A DNA stretch of 43,630 bases from Patescibacteria group bacterium UBA2135 (GCA_002327685.1 DCXN01000012.1:1-43630); one strand, 5' to 3'; numbered from the stretch's first letter, positions 29,987-38,055 are shown. Program-made: numbers and translations. The notes: generated by a model not told the origin, from the letters alone.

Positions 29987-30414
29987 AAGTATTTATTGAG
30001 AACGAAGCAGGAACAAACATCAAGAATCTTTTCAACGAGGAGACGCTTGAGTATCTTAAAAGCGTCGAAGTTTCCGCGAACTATCCATTTCCATACGGTT
30101 TTTTACTCAATACAAAAAGTGGCGATGGCGATAATTTGGACTGCTTCGTTCTCACCAACAAGTCACTAAAAAGCCGAGAAATCGTCCAAGTGGAACCAAT
30201 CGGTATGTTTGAAGAAATCGAGGATGGTGAAGAAGACCATAAAATTCTTGCGATTCTTGCCGGAGAATCATGGGAAATTGACGAAAAGCTAGAACAGACT
30301 TTTAAAGATTTTAGCGCAAAAGTTTTTTCACACTTGCCCGGCAAGAAAAAAGTGATTGGACGATTTCTCGGCAAGGAAGACGCGATGCGTCTTGTTGAGA
30401 CTTCGCAACGATAA
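29983..30414 (+). CDS. Inorganic pyrophosphatase-like protein
   Basis: 143 residues. Family pattern: YPFPYGFLLNTKSGDGDNLD (YGF-x-GDxxD motif with the D-x-D-x2-D metal-binding triad), then VQVEPIGMFEEIEDGEEDHK and ILAI. Soluble PPases convert PPi to phosphate; standard enzymes are 165-180 residues, so this is short. The N-terminus (MKVFIENEAGTNIKNLFNEE) departs from the usual start. Activity cannot be assured because not every catalytic Lys/Tyr is evident. ATG overlaps the stop of the preceding mini-ORF. Confidence 0.75.
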   Translation: MKVFIENEAGTNIKNLFNEETLEYLKSVEVSANYPFPYGFLLNTKSGDGDNLDCFVLTNKSLKSREIVQVEPIGMFEEIEDGEEDHKILAILAGESWEIDEKLEQTFKDFSAKVFSHLPGKKKVIGRFLGKEDAMRLVETSQR

Positions 30415-30447
30415 GGGAGTCAAACCCGAACCGCTTTTATAATGTTT

Positions 30448-30486
30448 CCAGATACTGTTCAACACTCGGTGTTGAACAGTATCTGG
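30448..30486 (+). terminator. Perfect 18-bp hairpin after the pyrophosphatase-like gene
   Basis: ccagatactgttcaacac (30448-30465), loop tcg, gtgttgaacagtatctgg (30469-30486). No T run follows, so termination is uncertain; an operator or RNA-processing stem is possible. Confidence 0.5.
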
Positions 30487-30520
30487 TGCTTGCGAATCAT
30501 GTGCTGCGAACCACGAATCA

Positions 30521-30574
30521 TTGACCAGCACATCGTTTTATAATAGGATATGATTATGGTTACTACTATCAGTG
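30521..30574 (+). repeat. 54-bp start-region repeat, copy 2
   Basis: Matches 29847-29900 (48/54) and includes TATAAT at 30539-30544 plus the first codons of the antitoxin. Confidence 0.7.
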
Positions 30575-30750
30575 ATAAAAAGCTCAAAGGTCTTATAAAA
30601 GAAAGTGTGCGGGAGGTGTTTAAAACGGAGGTTGCACGACTTCGCGCTTTGATTGTACCGGACATTTCCGCAAGAGAGCAGAAAGACATAGAGAAGCATT
30701 ATGGCACGCCGAAACGAAAAAAAGCGAAGAGTTATTCGTTGCGTGTATGA
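30550..30750 (+). CDS. Antitoxin of the second RelE/ParE pair
   Basis: 66 residues, MIMVTTISDKKLKGLIKESV; helical (REVFKTEVARLRALIVPDIS), Lys-rich C-terminus (YGTPKRKKAKSYSLRV). The layout fits RHH- or Phd-like small antitoxins. Its stop overlaps the toxin ATG (gtATGA). Confidence 0.75.
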   Translation: MIMVTTISDKKLKGLIKESVREVFKTEVARLRALIVPDISAREQKDIEKHYGTPKRKKAKSYSLRV

Positions 30751-31016
30751 ATTGGAGAATAGATATCTCTCAGAGCGCGGAAAAATTTCTTATCAAAAAC
30801 AAAATAGTCTTTAGCGATGTTGAAAAAATCATTAGTAAGACTGTTCGCTATCTTTCTGGTGGAGATGAGAATGTGGATATTAGAAAGTTAAAAGGAACGT
30901 GGAAGGGCTTTTATCGAATCAGGCGTGGTAAAATGCGTATTATCGCCGAGTTTCATTTTGGAGATTCGGTTGTTTTTATTGAAGAAATTGATTGGCGCGG
31001 TAGCGTATATAAATAG
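30747..31016 (+). CDS. RelE/ParE-family toxin, second pair
   Basis: 89 residues. Core pattern: VDIRKLKGTWKGFYRIRRGK, MRIIAEFHFGDSVVFIEEID and a terminal WRGSVYK (family ending HRxxVY). Differs in sequence from the toxin at 7322. Coupled to the antitoxin by a 4-bp overlap. Confidence 0.85.
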   Translation: MNWRIDISQSAEKFLIKNKIVFSDVEKIISKTVRYLSGGDENVDIRKLKGTWKGFYRIRRGKMRIIAEFHFGDSVVFIEEIDWRGSVYK

Positions 31017-31102
31017 GATCTAGTATCGGGCTCTAGGCGTTAGGAACGAATAAATATCCGCATGTCACCCTAAGAAGCTAAAAAGCTACAAGCTAATTAG
31101 CT
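31017..31102. repeat. Word arrays between the TA pair and the envelope operon
   Basis: tctagtatcgggctctaggcgttagg (31019-31044) and agaagctaaaaagctacaagctaattagctc (31073-31103): two different word families side by side. No gene. Confidence 0.6.
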
Positions 31103-32329
31103 CTAAGGTAATTCCAGTCTCCATAAACTGGAGTCTTTTTTATTTGTGAAGATGAGAATGTCCTCGCTTGTACTCAGGGAAGGATATATTAAGTCTATTG
31201 ATTCGCGCGCGTCTTCTTCGGGAACTGACAAAATATTAAGCACGCCTGTTTCTGTGTTAATCTTCCAAATTGCATCATTAAATGACACTACGCCCTTATA
31301 CCATGTGTCCGGGTAGTTTGCTTTAGGGATTACCTGCGGTGCGCCACAATAGAGCGTTATATTGTCAGAGCCCCAAACACACTTTTCTGGAAGTGTTGTT
31401 ATTGGGAAAAGTACTGACGTGCCACTTTCTATATCATGGAGAGATGTTTCAAATGTATTGTTTCCGCTTGCGGAATAGAGTGTTTTACTCATGTCATTTG
31501 ATGTGCGTGTGGTAAGTCCTGCAATACTCCCTAATATCTTATTTAAGACACCGGATGATATCTGTATGGTGTAGAGATATCCTAGGGCGGCATATGACGG
31601 CTTGGTAGTAAGTAAGATATTATTTTTGGTAATCCATGTTGGTTGCCACTCAACGACAGGAGATTCAAATATCTGTTTTTTCCCACTTCCGTCTATGTTC
31701 GCTGTTGTGCCAATAGCCGCGTTTCCTAACGAAAGAATATAGAAAATATTTTGTCCATCATGTGAAACCGTTAGGTCGTGTATATTGTCTGGGAGAAGCG
31801 CACCTTCTATAACTCCAGTTTGAGATTCCTCACCTTTCACAATTGTTGCGACAACACTTTTAATGACATCGTTTTCGTCAAGGTAACGGATAATAAGATC
31901 TTCACCGTCTGCCCCCCATAACACCTGTTGGATTGCAGGTATAGTTGTATTTGAAAGTCTGTTTTTTTGTCGCCCGTCAGTACTTGTTTCGTAAACATGC
32001 CCAGTTGTTCTTTCTGTATACCTAACAAAAGTCTTACCGTCTTTTTCGAGTGTAATTGCTCCCGCAATTGGTACGTTTGATAATTGCTTCAATATCCCCG
32101 AGATAATTTCAGTGGCATCTTTGTCATCTTCTATTCCAGTTTCTTCGCGAGAAAGCGCGCTGTTGCGAATTTGACGGTCTTCTGCTGTGCCAAATGGGAA
32201 CAAATTCTTAGCTGGTTGTTCTTCAAGAACAACTTTATCTTTGGGAAGTAAATAAAAACCAATTGCAAATAAGGCAATGCCTAGCACAAGGAAAATGGCG
32301 ACTGCGATAATAATTGTTTTTTGTGACAT
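31103..32329 (-). CDS. Membrane-anchored beta-propeller-like protein (envelope operon)
   Basis: 408 residues. One N-terminal TM anchor (about 4-28: TIIIAVAIFLVLGIALFAIG), a Pro/Glu-rich linker, then repeated beta-blades with WD40/TolB-like spacing (QVLWGADGEDLIIRYLDEND, DLTVSHDGQNIFYILSLGN, WQPTWITKNNILLTTKPSY, SEDILIFTNKKDSSLWRLEL). Extracytoplasmic. Last gene of the minus-strand secretion operon. Its last 18 codons are repeated at 25198 and 25816. Confidence 0.75.
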   Translation of the reverse strand: MSQKTIIIAVAIFLVLGIALFAIGFYLLPKDKVVLEEQPAKNLFPFGTAEDRQIRNSALSREETGIEDDKDATEIISGILKQLSNVPIAGAITLEKDGKTFVRYTERTTGHVYETSTDGRQKNRLSNTTIPAIQQVLWGADGEDLIIRYLDENDVIKSVVATIVKGEESQTGVIEGALLPDNIHDLTVSHDGQNIFYILSLGNAAIGTTANIDGSGKKQIFESPVVEWQPTWITKNNILLTTKPSYAALGYLYTIQISSGVLNKILGSIAGLTTRTSNDMSKTLYSASGNNTFETSLHDIESGTSVLFPITTLPEKCVWGSDNITLYCGAPQVIPKANYPDTWYKGVVSFNDAIWKINTETGVLNILSVPEEDARESIDLIYPSLSTSEDILIFTNKKDSSLWRLELP

Positions 32330-32358
32330 GTTATTTAATATAGTATTGAAAATATCCT

Positions 32359-33129
32359 TTATTTAAGTTCTCCACATGAGATATACGCAGCTTGAAGAGT
32401 TTGAGGGTCAAGTTTCAAGCCGTCCTTTGAAACTGCCGTCCGACATTTCTCTGGTGTATCAAATCGTTCATCGCCGAAATAATATCCTTTTTCCGCACTG
32501 TTCTTTGGGGTGAACAGTTTACAAGAATCTCTGGTAGTAGGGAGTTTTCTTTCTGCACGCGCCCTAAAACAATCCCCTACATCCTCAAATCGTTCGTTGC
32601 CGATATAATATCCTTTTTCCGTTCTTTCTTTAGCGATAGAATATTCGCTCTCCTCTCCATCGTTTTGTGTAGTTATATCAATATTTCCTTCGAGAACCTT
32701 AAATGTTACTAAGTCAGGGTTGATGGTGTTTAATAAAAGCCATGCGCCAAATGCAATCAGAAGTCCAAAAAGCGCCATATTAATTTTCTTCACAGCATCT
32801 TCTTTGCTGGTGTATGCATCACTCCCCATATATTGTATTCCACCAATAACAATCATCAGTACCGCAAGCACAATTGCAATCCCTATAACGAAAAAGACAA
32901 TATTACTAAACAGTCCCGCAGAAAGTGTTGTGAATTTCTGCCCCGCTTCTATGCCGGTTCCAGGGAGTGATTGAAGTGGTATATACTCAACAGCAGCAAT
33001 TTGTGTATCTACTGTATTTACCGCCATGTCTGTGTCAGTCTGCTTGTTCCATGCATATACACTTCCTGCAATCGCAAACATGACTGCGACTATTATGAAA
33101 ATGTGTTTTTTGTTTTGAATATAATCCAT
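32359..33129 (-). CDS. Pilin/TrbC-VirB2-like membrane protein with repeated C-terminal motif
   Basis: 256 residues. Signal-like N-terminus (HIFIIVAVMFAIAGSVYA), then two TM segments (FFVIGIAIVLAVLMIVIGG and NMALFGLLIAFGAWLLLNTI) spaced as in TrbC/VirB2 pilins, with IQYMGSDAYTSKEDAVKKIN between them. The C-terminal extension carries two copies of a Cys-containing motif (EKGYYIGNERFEDVGDCFRA and EKGYYFGDERFDTPEKCRTA) about 50 residues apart. Part of the T4SS-like operon; may form a surface pilus subunit. Confidence 0.75.
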   Translation of the reverse strand: MDYIQNKKHIFIIVAVMFAIAGSVYAWNKQTDTDMAVNTVDTQIAAVEYIPLQSLPGTGIEAGQKFTTLSAGLFSNIVFFVIGIAIVLAVLMIVIGGIQYMGSDAYTSKEDAVKKINMALFGLLIAFGAWLLLNTINPDLVTFKVLEGNIDITTQNDGEESEYSIAKERTEKGYYIGNERFEDVGDCFRARAERKLPTTRDSCKLFTPKNSAEKGYYFGDERFDTPEKCRTAVSKDGLKLDPQTLQAAYISCGELK

Positions 33130-33131
33130 AA

Positions 33132-34148
33132 TTATCTACCAAACAATGTTTGTTCACCAAACTGTATAAAAATATTTTTACGTGCCTCTTGAAGAATCTT
33201 CGCAATATTTTCTACAGCAAGAGATAATTCTGCGATTCCCCCGCCCTCCTCTTGCCTCAACACAATTTCATTGACGCGGGAAATATTTTCTACATTATTA
33301 CCGTTAAGTGTCCAAGTAAATCTAACACGAGATGAACTTAAGTCTTCACTGGAGAAAAAATATGGCTCCGCGCGCACAATGATTTCTTCTTGTGTTAGAG
33401 CAAAGTCTTGTTCTAACGCATGCTCGTATTTAATACCTTCTGTTGGATGTTTTTCATAGAAAATAATTTCAGGGTCTACACTTCTGATAATTATTTCTTT
33501 TTGCGCATTATATGTGCCGCTTAAAGAAGAGATGAGAACTGTAATACGCGCATTTTCAAAAAGTCGCGGGCCATCAATCGTAACGCTTTGTTTGCCAGTG
33601 CCTGACAGAGAACCAAGCACGCGCCTGTCTTTTTGCCATGTGTATGTCAAATTGTCGGGATCTATGCGTCGTTTACTTGCTAAAATAAAATGAGGAATTG
33701 CGGTTATTTTAATCTTGTTTTTTGAAGCCGCAAGCGCCTTTCCTTTGTAAAACGGTGGAGTGTAGGCAATTGATTCCCATATAAGGTCAACTTCAGCGGG
33801 TCGTATCTCAAAACTACGCTCTAACTCTTGACCATCGCTTGTTACAACGATAACTTGCACTGATGATTCTGTGCCTAAATTACCCGTTTTGAATGTAAAT
33901 ACTTTTATTCCTTCTCCACGCTGTGAAACCCTGCCATTTAAAATCCATGTTACTTGAGCAGTTCGTAAATCAAAAGTAAAACTCTCAATAGAAACCTTTA
34001 CTTCTTGGTGCGCCATAGGCGTTGCGGGGCTTATACTTACATTAAATAAACTAGAAGACAATTGCGCATGCGCGGTAAAAGTAAATATAAACAGAAAGGC
34101 TGCAATAGCTATTGCTCTAGTCATGTTTTTAGTATGAAGCATGTTCAT
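33132..34148 (-). CDS. Secreted Ig/PKD-like domain protein (envelope operon)
   Basis: 338 residues. Sec signal peptide (AIAIAAFLFIFTFTAHAQ). Body with repeated Ig/PKD-like beta-sandwich patterns: SISPATPMAHQEVKVSIESF, VTWILNGRV, then LTYTWQKDRRVLGSLSGTG and VRFTWTLNGNNVENISRVNE. Probably extracellular or periplasm-like scaffold. Stop is 2 bp before the start of the next gene (33129), so tightly coupled to it. Confidence 0.7.
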   Translation of the reverse strand: MNMLHTKNMTRAIAIAAFLFIFTFTAHAQLSSSLFNVSISPATPMAHQEVKVSIESFTFDLRTAQVTWILNGRVSQRGEGIKVFTFKTGNLGTESSVQVIVVTSDGQELERSFEIRPAEVDLIWESIAYTPPFYKGKALAASKNKIKITAIPHFILASKRRIDPDNLTYTWQKDRRVLGSLSGTGKQSVTIDGPRLFENARITVLISSLSGTYNAQKEIIIRSVDPEIIFYEKHPTEGIKYEHALEQDFALTQEEIIVRAEPYFFSSEDLSSSRVRFTWTLNGNNVENISRVNEIVLRQEEGGGIAELSLAVENIAKILQEARKNIFIQFGEQTLFGR

Positions 34149-34162
34149 TGGATTGTTCGGTG

Positions 34163-34345
34163 TATAGTATTTTGTATTTAGTATCTTGTATGAGAACGAC
34201 GCTATTTAAAATAATACTAAATACCAGATACTAAACACAAGATACTGAATATGGGATACCAGATACTTATTATATAGTATTTAGTATTTTGTATAATTTC
34301 TTGTATTTTTATACTAGATACTAAATACGAAATACTGGATACTTT
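34163..34345. repeat. Large word-array hairpin (agtatttagtat type)
   Basis: Successive words agtattttgtatttagtatcttgtatg and tactaaataccagatactaaacacaagatactgaat; then atagtatttagtattttgt and actagatactaaatacgaaatact. Two nested imperfect hairpins between virB4 and the secreted gene; the words match 17563-17648. Confidence 0.7.
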
Positions 34346-34347
34346 TT

Positions 34348-36171
34348 TTATTTTTTATTTTTCAAAATCTTTTGCTCTTTTCGCGCTCTCTTTATTGCGA
34401 GTATTTCAGATGGTTTTGAGGTGATAATCTGATCTTCTGTGTATGATGCAATGATTTTAATAGCGACATGTTTTAGTCCGGCAAAGAAAATTCCTTCACC
34501 TACACTTGATTCAAGTAGAAGATACTTCTCTTCATCGGTTAAATTGAATGTTTTCTGTATCATTTCAACTGATGTAGGTGACTGCTTGAGAAGTAGTTGT
34601 ATTGCAGAGTTCGTGAGCATCGGTGTTCCGTAAGATGAATTCAAAAAATCATGCACGTCCTGTGTGACGGTCGCAAGCCCTAAATAATATTTTCGTCCAC
34701 GCTTTGCCATGCTAAAGAGGAATGACGCAGTATCCTCTTCTTTCATCATCCACCACGCCTCGTCAATAACGAGAAGTCGTTTTTTAAGATTTTTTCGCAC
34801 TGCGTTCCATATGAAATGAGTAACAAGATACATAGCGACCGGTTTTAATTCGTCCTCCATGTCGCGGACTGAAAAGACCACGAATTTTTTATTAATATCA
34901 ACATTTGTTGGTTTATTAATAAATCCAGACCATGTTCCTTTTGTATATTTTGAAATTCTCTGTGTGAGCGATTCCCCTCCCACCATACCGGCAAGCACTA
35001 ATTCGAAATCAGACATTAACGGTGGGTTTATATTTGTAAAATCAGAATCCGGAGTAATGTCTTTAAGTGCGTATGTTTCAGTAATTGCTCTGTCCATAAC
35101 CGCGTCTTCTTCGGGAGTTAACCCTCCGAGCATGATTCTGAACAGTCCAACCAAGTTAACAATATTTGAACGCAATACATCGGCGGGCGCCTCATCTTCT
35201 CCGACTGGTGGCAGATCAAAGGGGTTTATGTGGTGCTCTGAACTAAGAGAAATATTAAAATATCTGCCTCCTGTTGCTTCTGCTAAATATTCATACTCTT
35301 TTTCTGGGTCAATTACTATAACATCGGTATCAAACATTAAAGACCTAAGAATTTCCAACTTAATGGCGTAGCTTTTCCCCGCGCCGGAGGTTGCGAATGT
35401 GACCGAGTTATAATTCTCCATTGAGAATCTGTCAAAGAGAACTAAACTTGAGTTATGACGATTGATACCGTAGAGAATTCCTTTGTCCGAAGTTAAATCA
35501 AAAGAGATAAACGGAAAGAAACTTGAAAGTGGTGAAGAGTTCAGTTTTGAGTGAGTTTTTAATTGGTCGTCTGCGATTGGAAGAACACTTTTATACCCCT
35601 CTTCCTGCTGGAAAAGCGCTGGTCGCACGTAAATTAACTTTGATTCAAGTATTGACTTAATTTCTGATTCCATTTTATCAAGCTCTTCCTCGTTGTTTGC
35701 GTATAGTGTCATGTACAATCCGACATCAAAAAGTTTTTCTCGCGCTTGCTGAAGTTTATCCCGCAGTGATTCAAGGTCTTGATACGCTGTGTCAAGAATT
35801 GGGTCGCGCACCAACCCTTTTTCTTCTCGAGCGGAAATTTGGCTCTGCACCTCAGCAACTTTTTTCTGGAATTGCCGCAATACTTGCGCAGTGTCAATTG
35901 GATGTATCACAATTGAAATATCAAAAATGCGGTCAAGATTAATAACTGGCGAAAGCCAATTATCTGAAAGGTAGCGAGGGTACGATATTGTGAAGAAAGT
36001 GCGCGAAATTTTTTCTCCCAAATGAATTTGCTTCGGACTGATCTTAAGCGCGGCGGGCGCAATAATATCTTTTAGCTCCAAAATACCCGCTTCATAGATC
36101 TCTCGTGGCAAAACCGGAGAAACATCCGCTTTTTTATTACCTTTTCCTAGTATTTTGTCCAATAGGCTCAT
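34348..36171 (-). CDS. virB4: VirB4/TraC-like secretion ATPase, C-terminal part of a split VirB4
   Basis: 607 residues. HerA/FtsK-like ATPase that energises type IV secretion or pilus biogenesis, cytoplasmic face of the membrane. Walker A FATSGAGKSYAIK near 262, Walker B KRLLVIDEAWWMM near 467, then GRKYYLGLATVTQDVHDFL and LTNSAIQLLLKQSP in the usual order. The N-terminal about 230 residues include a coiled coil (VLRQFQKKVAEVQSQISARE). The canonical VirB4 N-terminal domain is supplied by the separate upstream gene at 36340. Preceded by a word-array spacer. Confidence 0.92.
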   Translation of the reverse strand: MSLLDKILGKGNKKADVSPVLPREIYEAGILELKDIIAPAALKISPKQIHLGEKISRTFFTISYPRYLSDNWLSPVINLDRIFDISIVIHPIDTAQVLRQFQKKVAEVQSQISAREEKGLVRDPILDTAYQDLESLRDKLQQAREKLFDVGLYMTLYANNEEELDKMESEIKSILESKLIYVRPALFQQEEGYKSVLPIADDQLKTHSKLNSSPLSSFFPFISFDLTSDKGILYGINRHNSSLVLFDRFSMENYNSVTFATSGAGKSYAIKLEILRSLMFDTDVIVIDPEKEYEYLAEATGGRYFNISLSSEHHINPFDLPPVGEDEAPADVLRSNIVNLVGLFRIMLGGLTPEEDAVMDRAITETYALKDITPDSDFTNINPPLMSDFELVLAGMVGGESLTQRISKYTKGTWSGFINKPTNVDINKKFVVFSVRDMEDELKPVAMYLVTHFIWNAVRKNLKKRLLVIDEAWWMMKEEDTASFLFSMAKRGRKYYLGLATVTQDVHDFLNSSYGTPMLTNSAIQLLLKQSPTSVEMIQKTFNLTDEEKYLLLESSVGEGIFFAGLKHVAIKIIASYTEDQIITSKPSEILAIKRARKEQKILKNKK

Positions 36172-36179
36172 ATAAATAA

Positions 36180-36338
36180 TTTAAGATGTAAAATTTGGTA
36201 TTAAATCACAAAAAACAAATTACAAAACACAAATAAATTACAAAACGCAAATCACAAAATTATTTATTAAAACGTTTTGGAATTTTATTCATTGAAACTT
36301 GGAATTTATTTGTAATTTGATAATTGTTATTTGGAGTT
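36180..36338. repeat. Word array between the two VirB4 parts
   Basis: Words attacaaaacacaaataa, attacaaaacgcaaatcacaaaat on the left; tttggaattttattcattg, tttggaatttatttgtaatttg on the right; imperfect inverted repeat of 160 bp, no ORF. Confidence 0.6.
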
Positions 36339-36339
36339 T

Positions 36340-36975
36340 CTACGCTCTTACTTTCTCCGGAACAATTGGTTTCTCTTGTTCACCGGGGTTGAATATTTTG
36401 AAATAAAGCTCTACCAACTCCTCGGTTCCAAGCTGTACAACTCTAATTCCTGTACGTGATAGACCCTGTTCAACGATTGCCGCGCGTTGCTCAAGTTGTG
36501 TTCTGTTTTCCTCAAATGCGGCAAGTTCATCTTTTCTGGAACCCTTTTTCCGTTTTAGAATGCCAAGTAGACCTTTTTTCTTTTCAATAACTGAACGGGT
36601 GTACGGTATAATGATGAAAAACGTCTTGGTCATAATGTTCACGTTTTCGGTAAATTTTTTAATGAACTCTATGTATTCACTTACTTGTATTTTCATTAAC
36701 TCTGACGTTTGCTCTTTTTTGCGACTTTCAAGAAGCGCAATGTATGGCCTAATATCAAGCTGGCGGGATTGTATAAAAAATTGCACGGAAAAATCTAATG
36801 AATTCAAAAAGTTTTGGAATTGCATGATAATCGCTTTCTGTTCATCCTCTGATTTAAGCGCAAAGTTTAAGGATGATGTCATAAGCACAATTCTCAGGGA
36901 ATTATTCTTCAGCATAACAATGCCGTTTCGGATTTCTTTTATAGGAACGAAGTTTTGTGAAGATTGACTTGGCAC
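36340..36975 (-). CDS. VirB4 N-terminal-domain-like protein
   Basis: 211 residues. The pattern IRNGIVMLKNNSLRIVLMTS, FALKSEDEQKAIIMQFQNFL and NSLDFSVQFFIQSRQLDI matches the N-terminal (CagE/TrbE) region of VirB4. A hydrophobic stretch (TKTFFIIIPYTRSVI) and a basic coil (KKKGLLGILKRKKGSRKDEL) follow. It likely pairs with the ATPase at 34348 to make the full VirB4. Confidence 0.75.
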   Translation of the reverse strand: MPSQSSQNFVPIKEIRNGIVMLKNNSLRIVLMTSSLNFALKSEDEQKAIIMQFQNFLNSLDFSVQFFIQSRQLDIRPYIALLESRKKEQTSELMKIQVSEYIEFIKKFTENVNIMTKTFFIIIPYTRSVIEKKKGLLGILKRKKGSRKDELAAFEENRTQLEQRAAIVEQGLSRTGIRVVQLGTEELVELYFKIFNPGEQEKPIVPEKVRA

Positions 36976-36978
36976 GAA

Positions 36979-37015
36979 TTAGGCTCTAGGCTTTAGGCGC
37001 TAGGCATTAGGGGTT
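36979..37015. repeat. Word array downstream of four-helix gene 2
   Basis: aattaggctctaggctttaggcgctaggcattaggggtt; complementary to 37368-37402. The gene's stop codon lies inside it. Confidence 0.65.
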
Positions 37016-37365
37016 AAATTTGAAATTATTTTATTAAGTATCTTCATAATTTCTTCTAGTAAAGAATCTATTATTGTGTAGTCTAGATTTTTTGTTTCCT
37101 CTAACTGTTTTGCGATTTCTATTTGTGTTTCCAATTCACCTCCTGACCCAAAAGAAATTAGAAAAAATCTCCTACTCTCTTTGGTCGTACTGCGTAATTT
37201 TCCTTCTGCTATGTTTGATGGAATAGAAATGGCGGCTCGGCGCATCTGGGAAGTAAGTCCATATATTTCTTCTTTTGGAAATTGTTTTGTTAACTTATAT
37301 ACTTCTATTGTTAGTTTAATTGATTTCTTCCAAACTATTAAATCTTTGTAAGTGTTTATTTTCAT
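37000..37365 (-). CDS. Four-helix bundle protein (23S rRNA IVS/S23 family), copy 2
   Basis: 121 residues, clear paralogue of 13645-14016: YKDLIVWKKSIKLTIEVYKL, FPKEEIYGLTSQMRRAA, SIPSNIAEGK, GSGGELETQIEIAKQLEE. It interrupts the secretion operon between prgI and the VirB4 N-terminal gene, and its C-terminal residues (SNLTPNA) are encoded by the flanking word array. Same orientation as the operon, so transcription passes through it. Confidence 0.88.
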   Translation of the reverse strand: MKINTYKDLIVWKKSIKLTIEVYKLTKQFPKEEIYGLTSQMRRAAISIPSNIAEGKLRSTTKESRRFFLISFGSGGELETQIEIAKQLEETKNLDYTIIDSLLEEIMKILNKIISNLTPNA

Positions 37366-37367
37366 TT

Positions 37368-37402
37368 TCCTAGCGCCTAAAGCCTAAAGCCTAGCGCCTA
37401 CT
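37368..37402. repeat. Word array upstream of four-helix gene 2
   Basis: cctagcgcctaaagcctaaagcctagcgcct, overlapping the 3' end of prgI; the complementary arm is at 36979-37015. Confidence 0.65.
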
Positions 37403-37846
37403 TTTTATCTGTCTTGCGCGTTTCTTCTGCTCCCCTTCTTGTCCTGCGTATATACTTTCATGAACATCAAGGCTCCATGCGATATCTTTTAGTTTACTAT
37501 CAGAGAGTCGTGGAACTACAATCAGAGGGTCTGTGTGTGGCGCTTGCGCCTTTTTTTTGATTTTCTTTTCTTCTTTTTTCCAAATATATAATTTTTTTTG
37601 CAATGTGTATCTAAACGCGGACTCTAGTATAGCAACGAACGGTTTTTTATTTATTTTATAAAATGCAAGTGCTAGCGTAAGCACTAAAATGGGAGAGATA
37701 AACAAAATCGCGAAAAAGAGCGGAAGTGCTTTGTATAGAATAAACGAAATTCCCGCGCCACCGGCAAGGTATATAAATTGCTTGAAGGTAAATGGCCCGA
37801 AAATCTTATCTTCAACTTCTATAAATTGTGGAACTTGGAATCGCAT
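37391..37846 (-). CDS. PrgI-family (VirB3-like) membrane protein
   Basis: 151 residues. Typical start MRFQVPQFIEVEDKIFGPFT, then two adjacent TM helices (FIYLAGGAGISFILYKALPL and AILFISPILVLTLALAFY), then KKPFVAILESAFRYTLQKKL and a basic tail. PrgI/VirB3 proteins link VirB4 to the inner-membrane complex. Start codon abuts a family-L1 leader. Confidence 0.88.
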   Translation of the reverse strand: MRFQVPQFIEVEDKIFGPFTFKQFIYLAGGAGISFILYKALPLFFAILFISPILVLTLALAFYKINKKPFVAILESAFRYTLQKKLYIWKKEEKKIKKKAQAPHTDPLIVVPRLSDSKLKDIAWSLDVHESIYAGQEGEQKKRARQIKSRR

Positions 37847-38055
37847 GCCAAAAAATAATGAATTATGAACGAAGTGAATAATGAATATATTTTTTGAGCA
37901 CCCCGTCTTTATTTTGCCCCTGAATGCTCACATCTTGTATTATAAACCACATTGATACAATTTCTCTTGCGAAGCGCGGGTGCTGAATAAGCACATCCCT
38001 TATTGCGCGAAGCGCTTCGCTGTTATGTTTCCTGCAAAATAAGGATCGGGGTAGT
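37847..38055 (-). promoter_or_regulatory. Leader ending at the prgI start (family L1)
   Basis: Minus strand: inverted repeat ccccgtctttattttgc (37901-37917)/gcaaaataaggatcgggg (38034-38051) enclosing 116 bp with inner hairpins (gcgaagcgcttcgc; gggtgct..agcacatccc) and a TATAAT near 37938-37945; then TGCTCAAAAA..TTTTTTGGCATG, the same terminal module as ruvC and dnaN. The gap is followed (38056-38104) by words aaactaagaagctaatcagctacacgctac. Confidence 0.7.
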
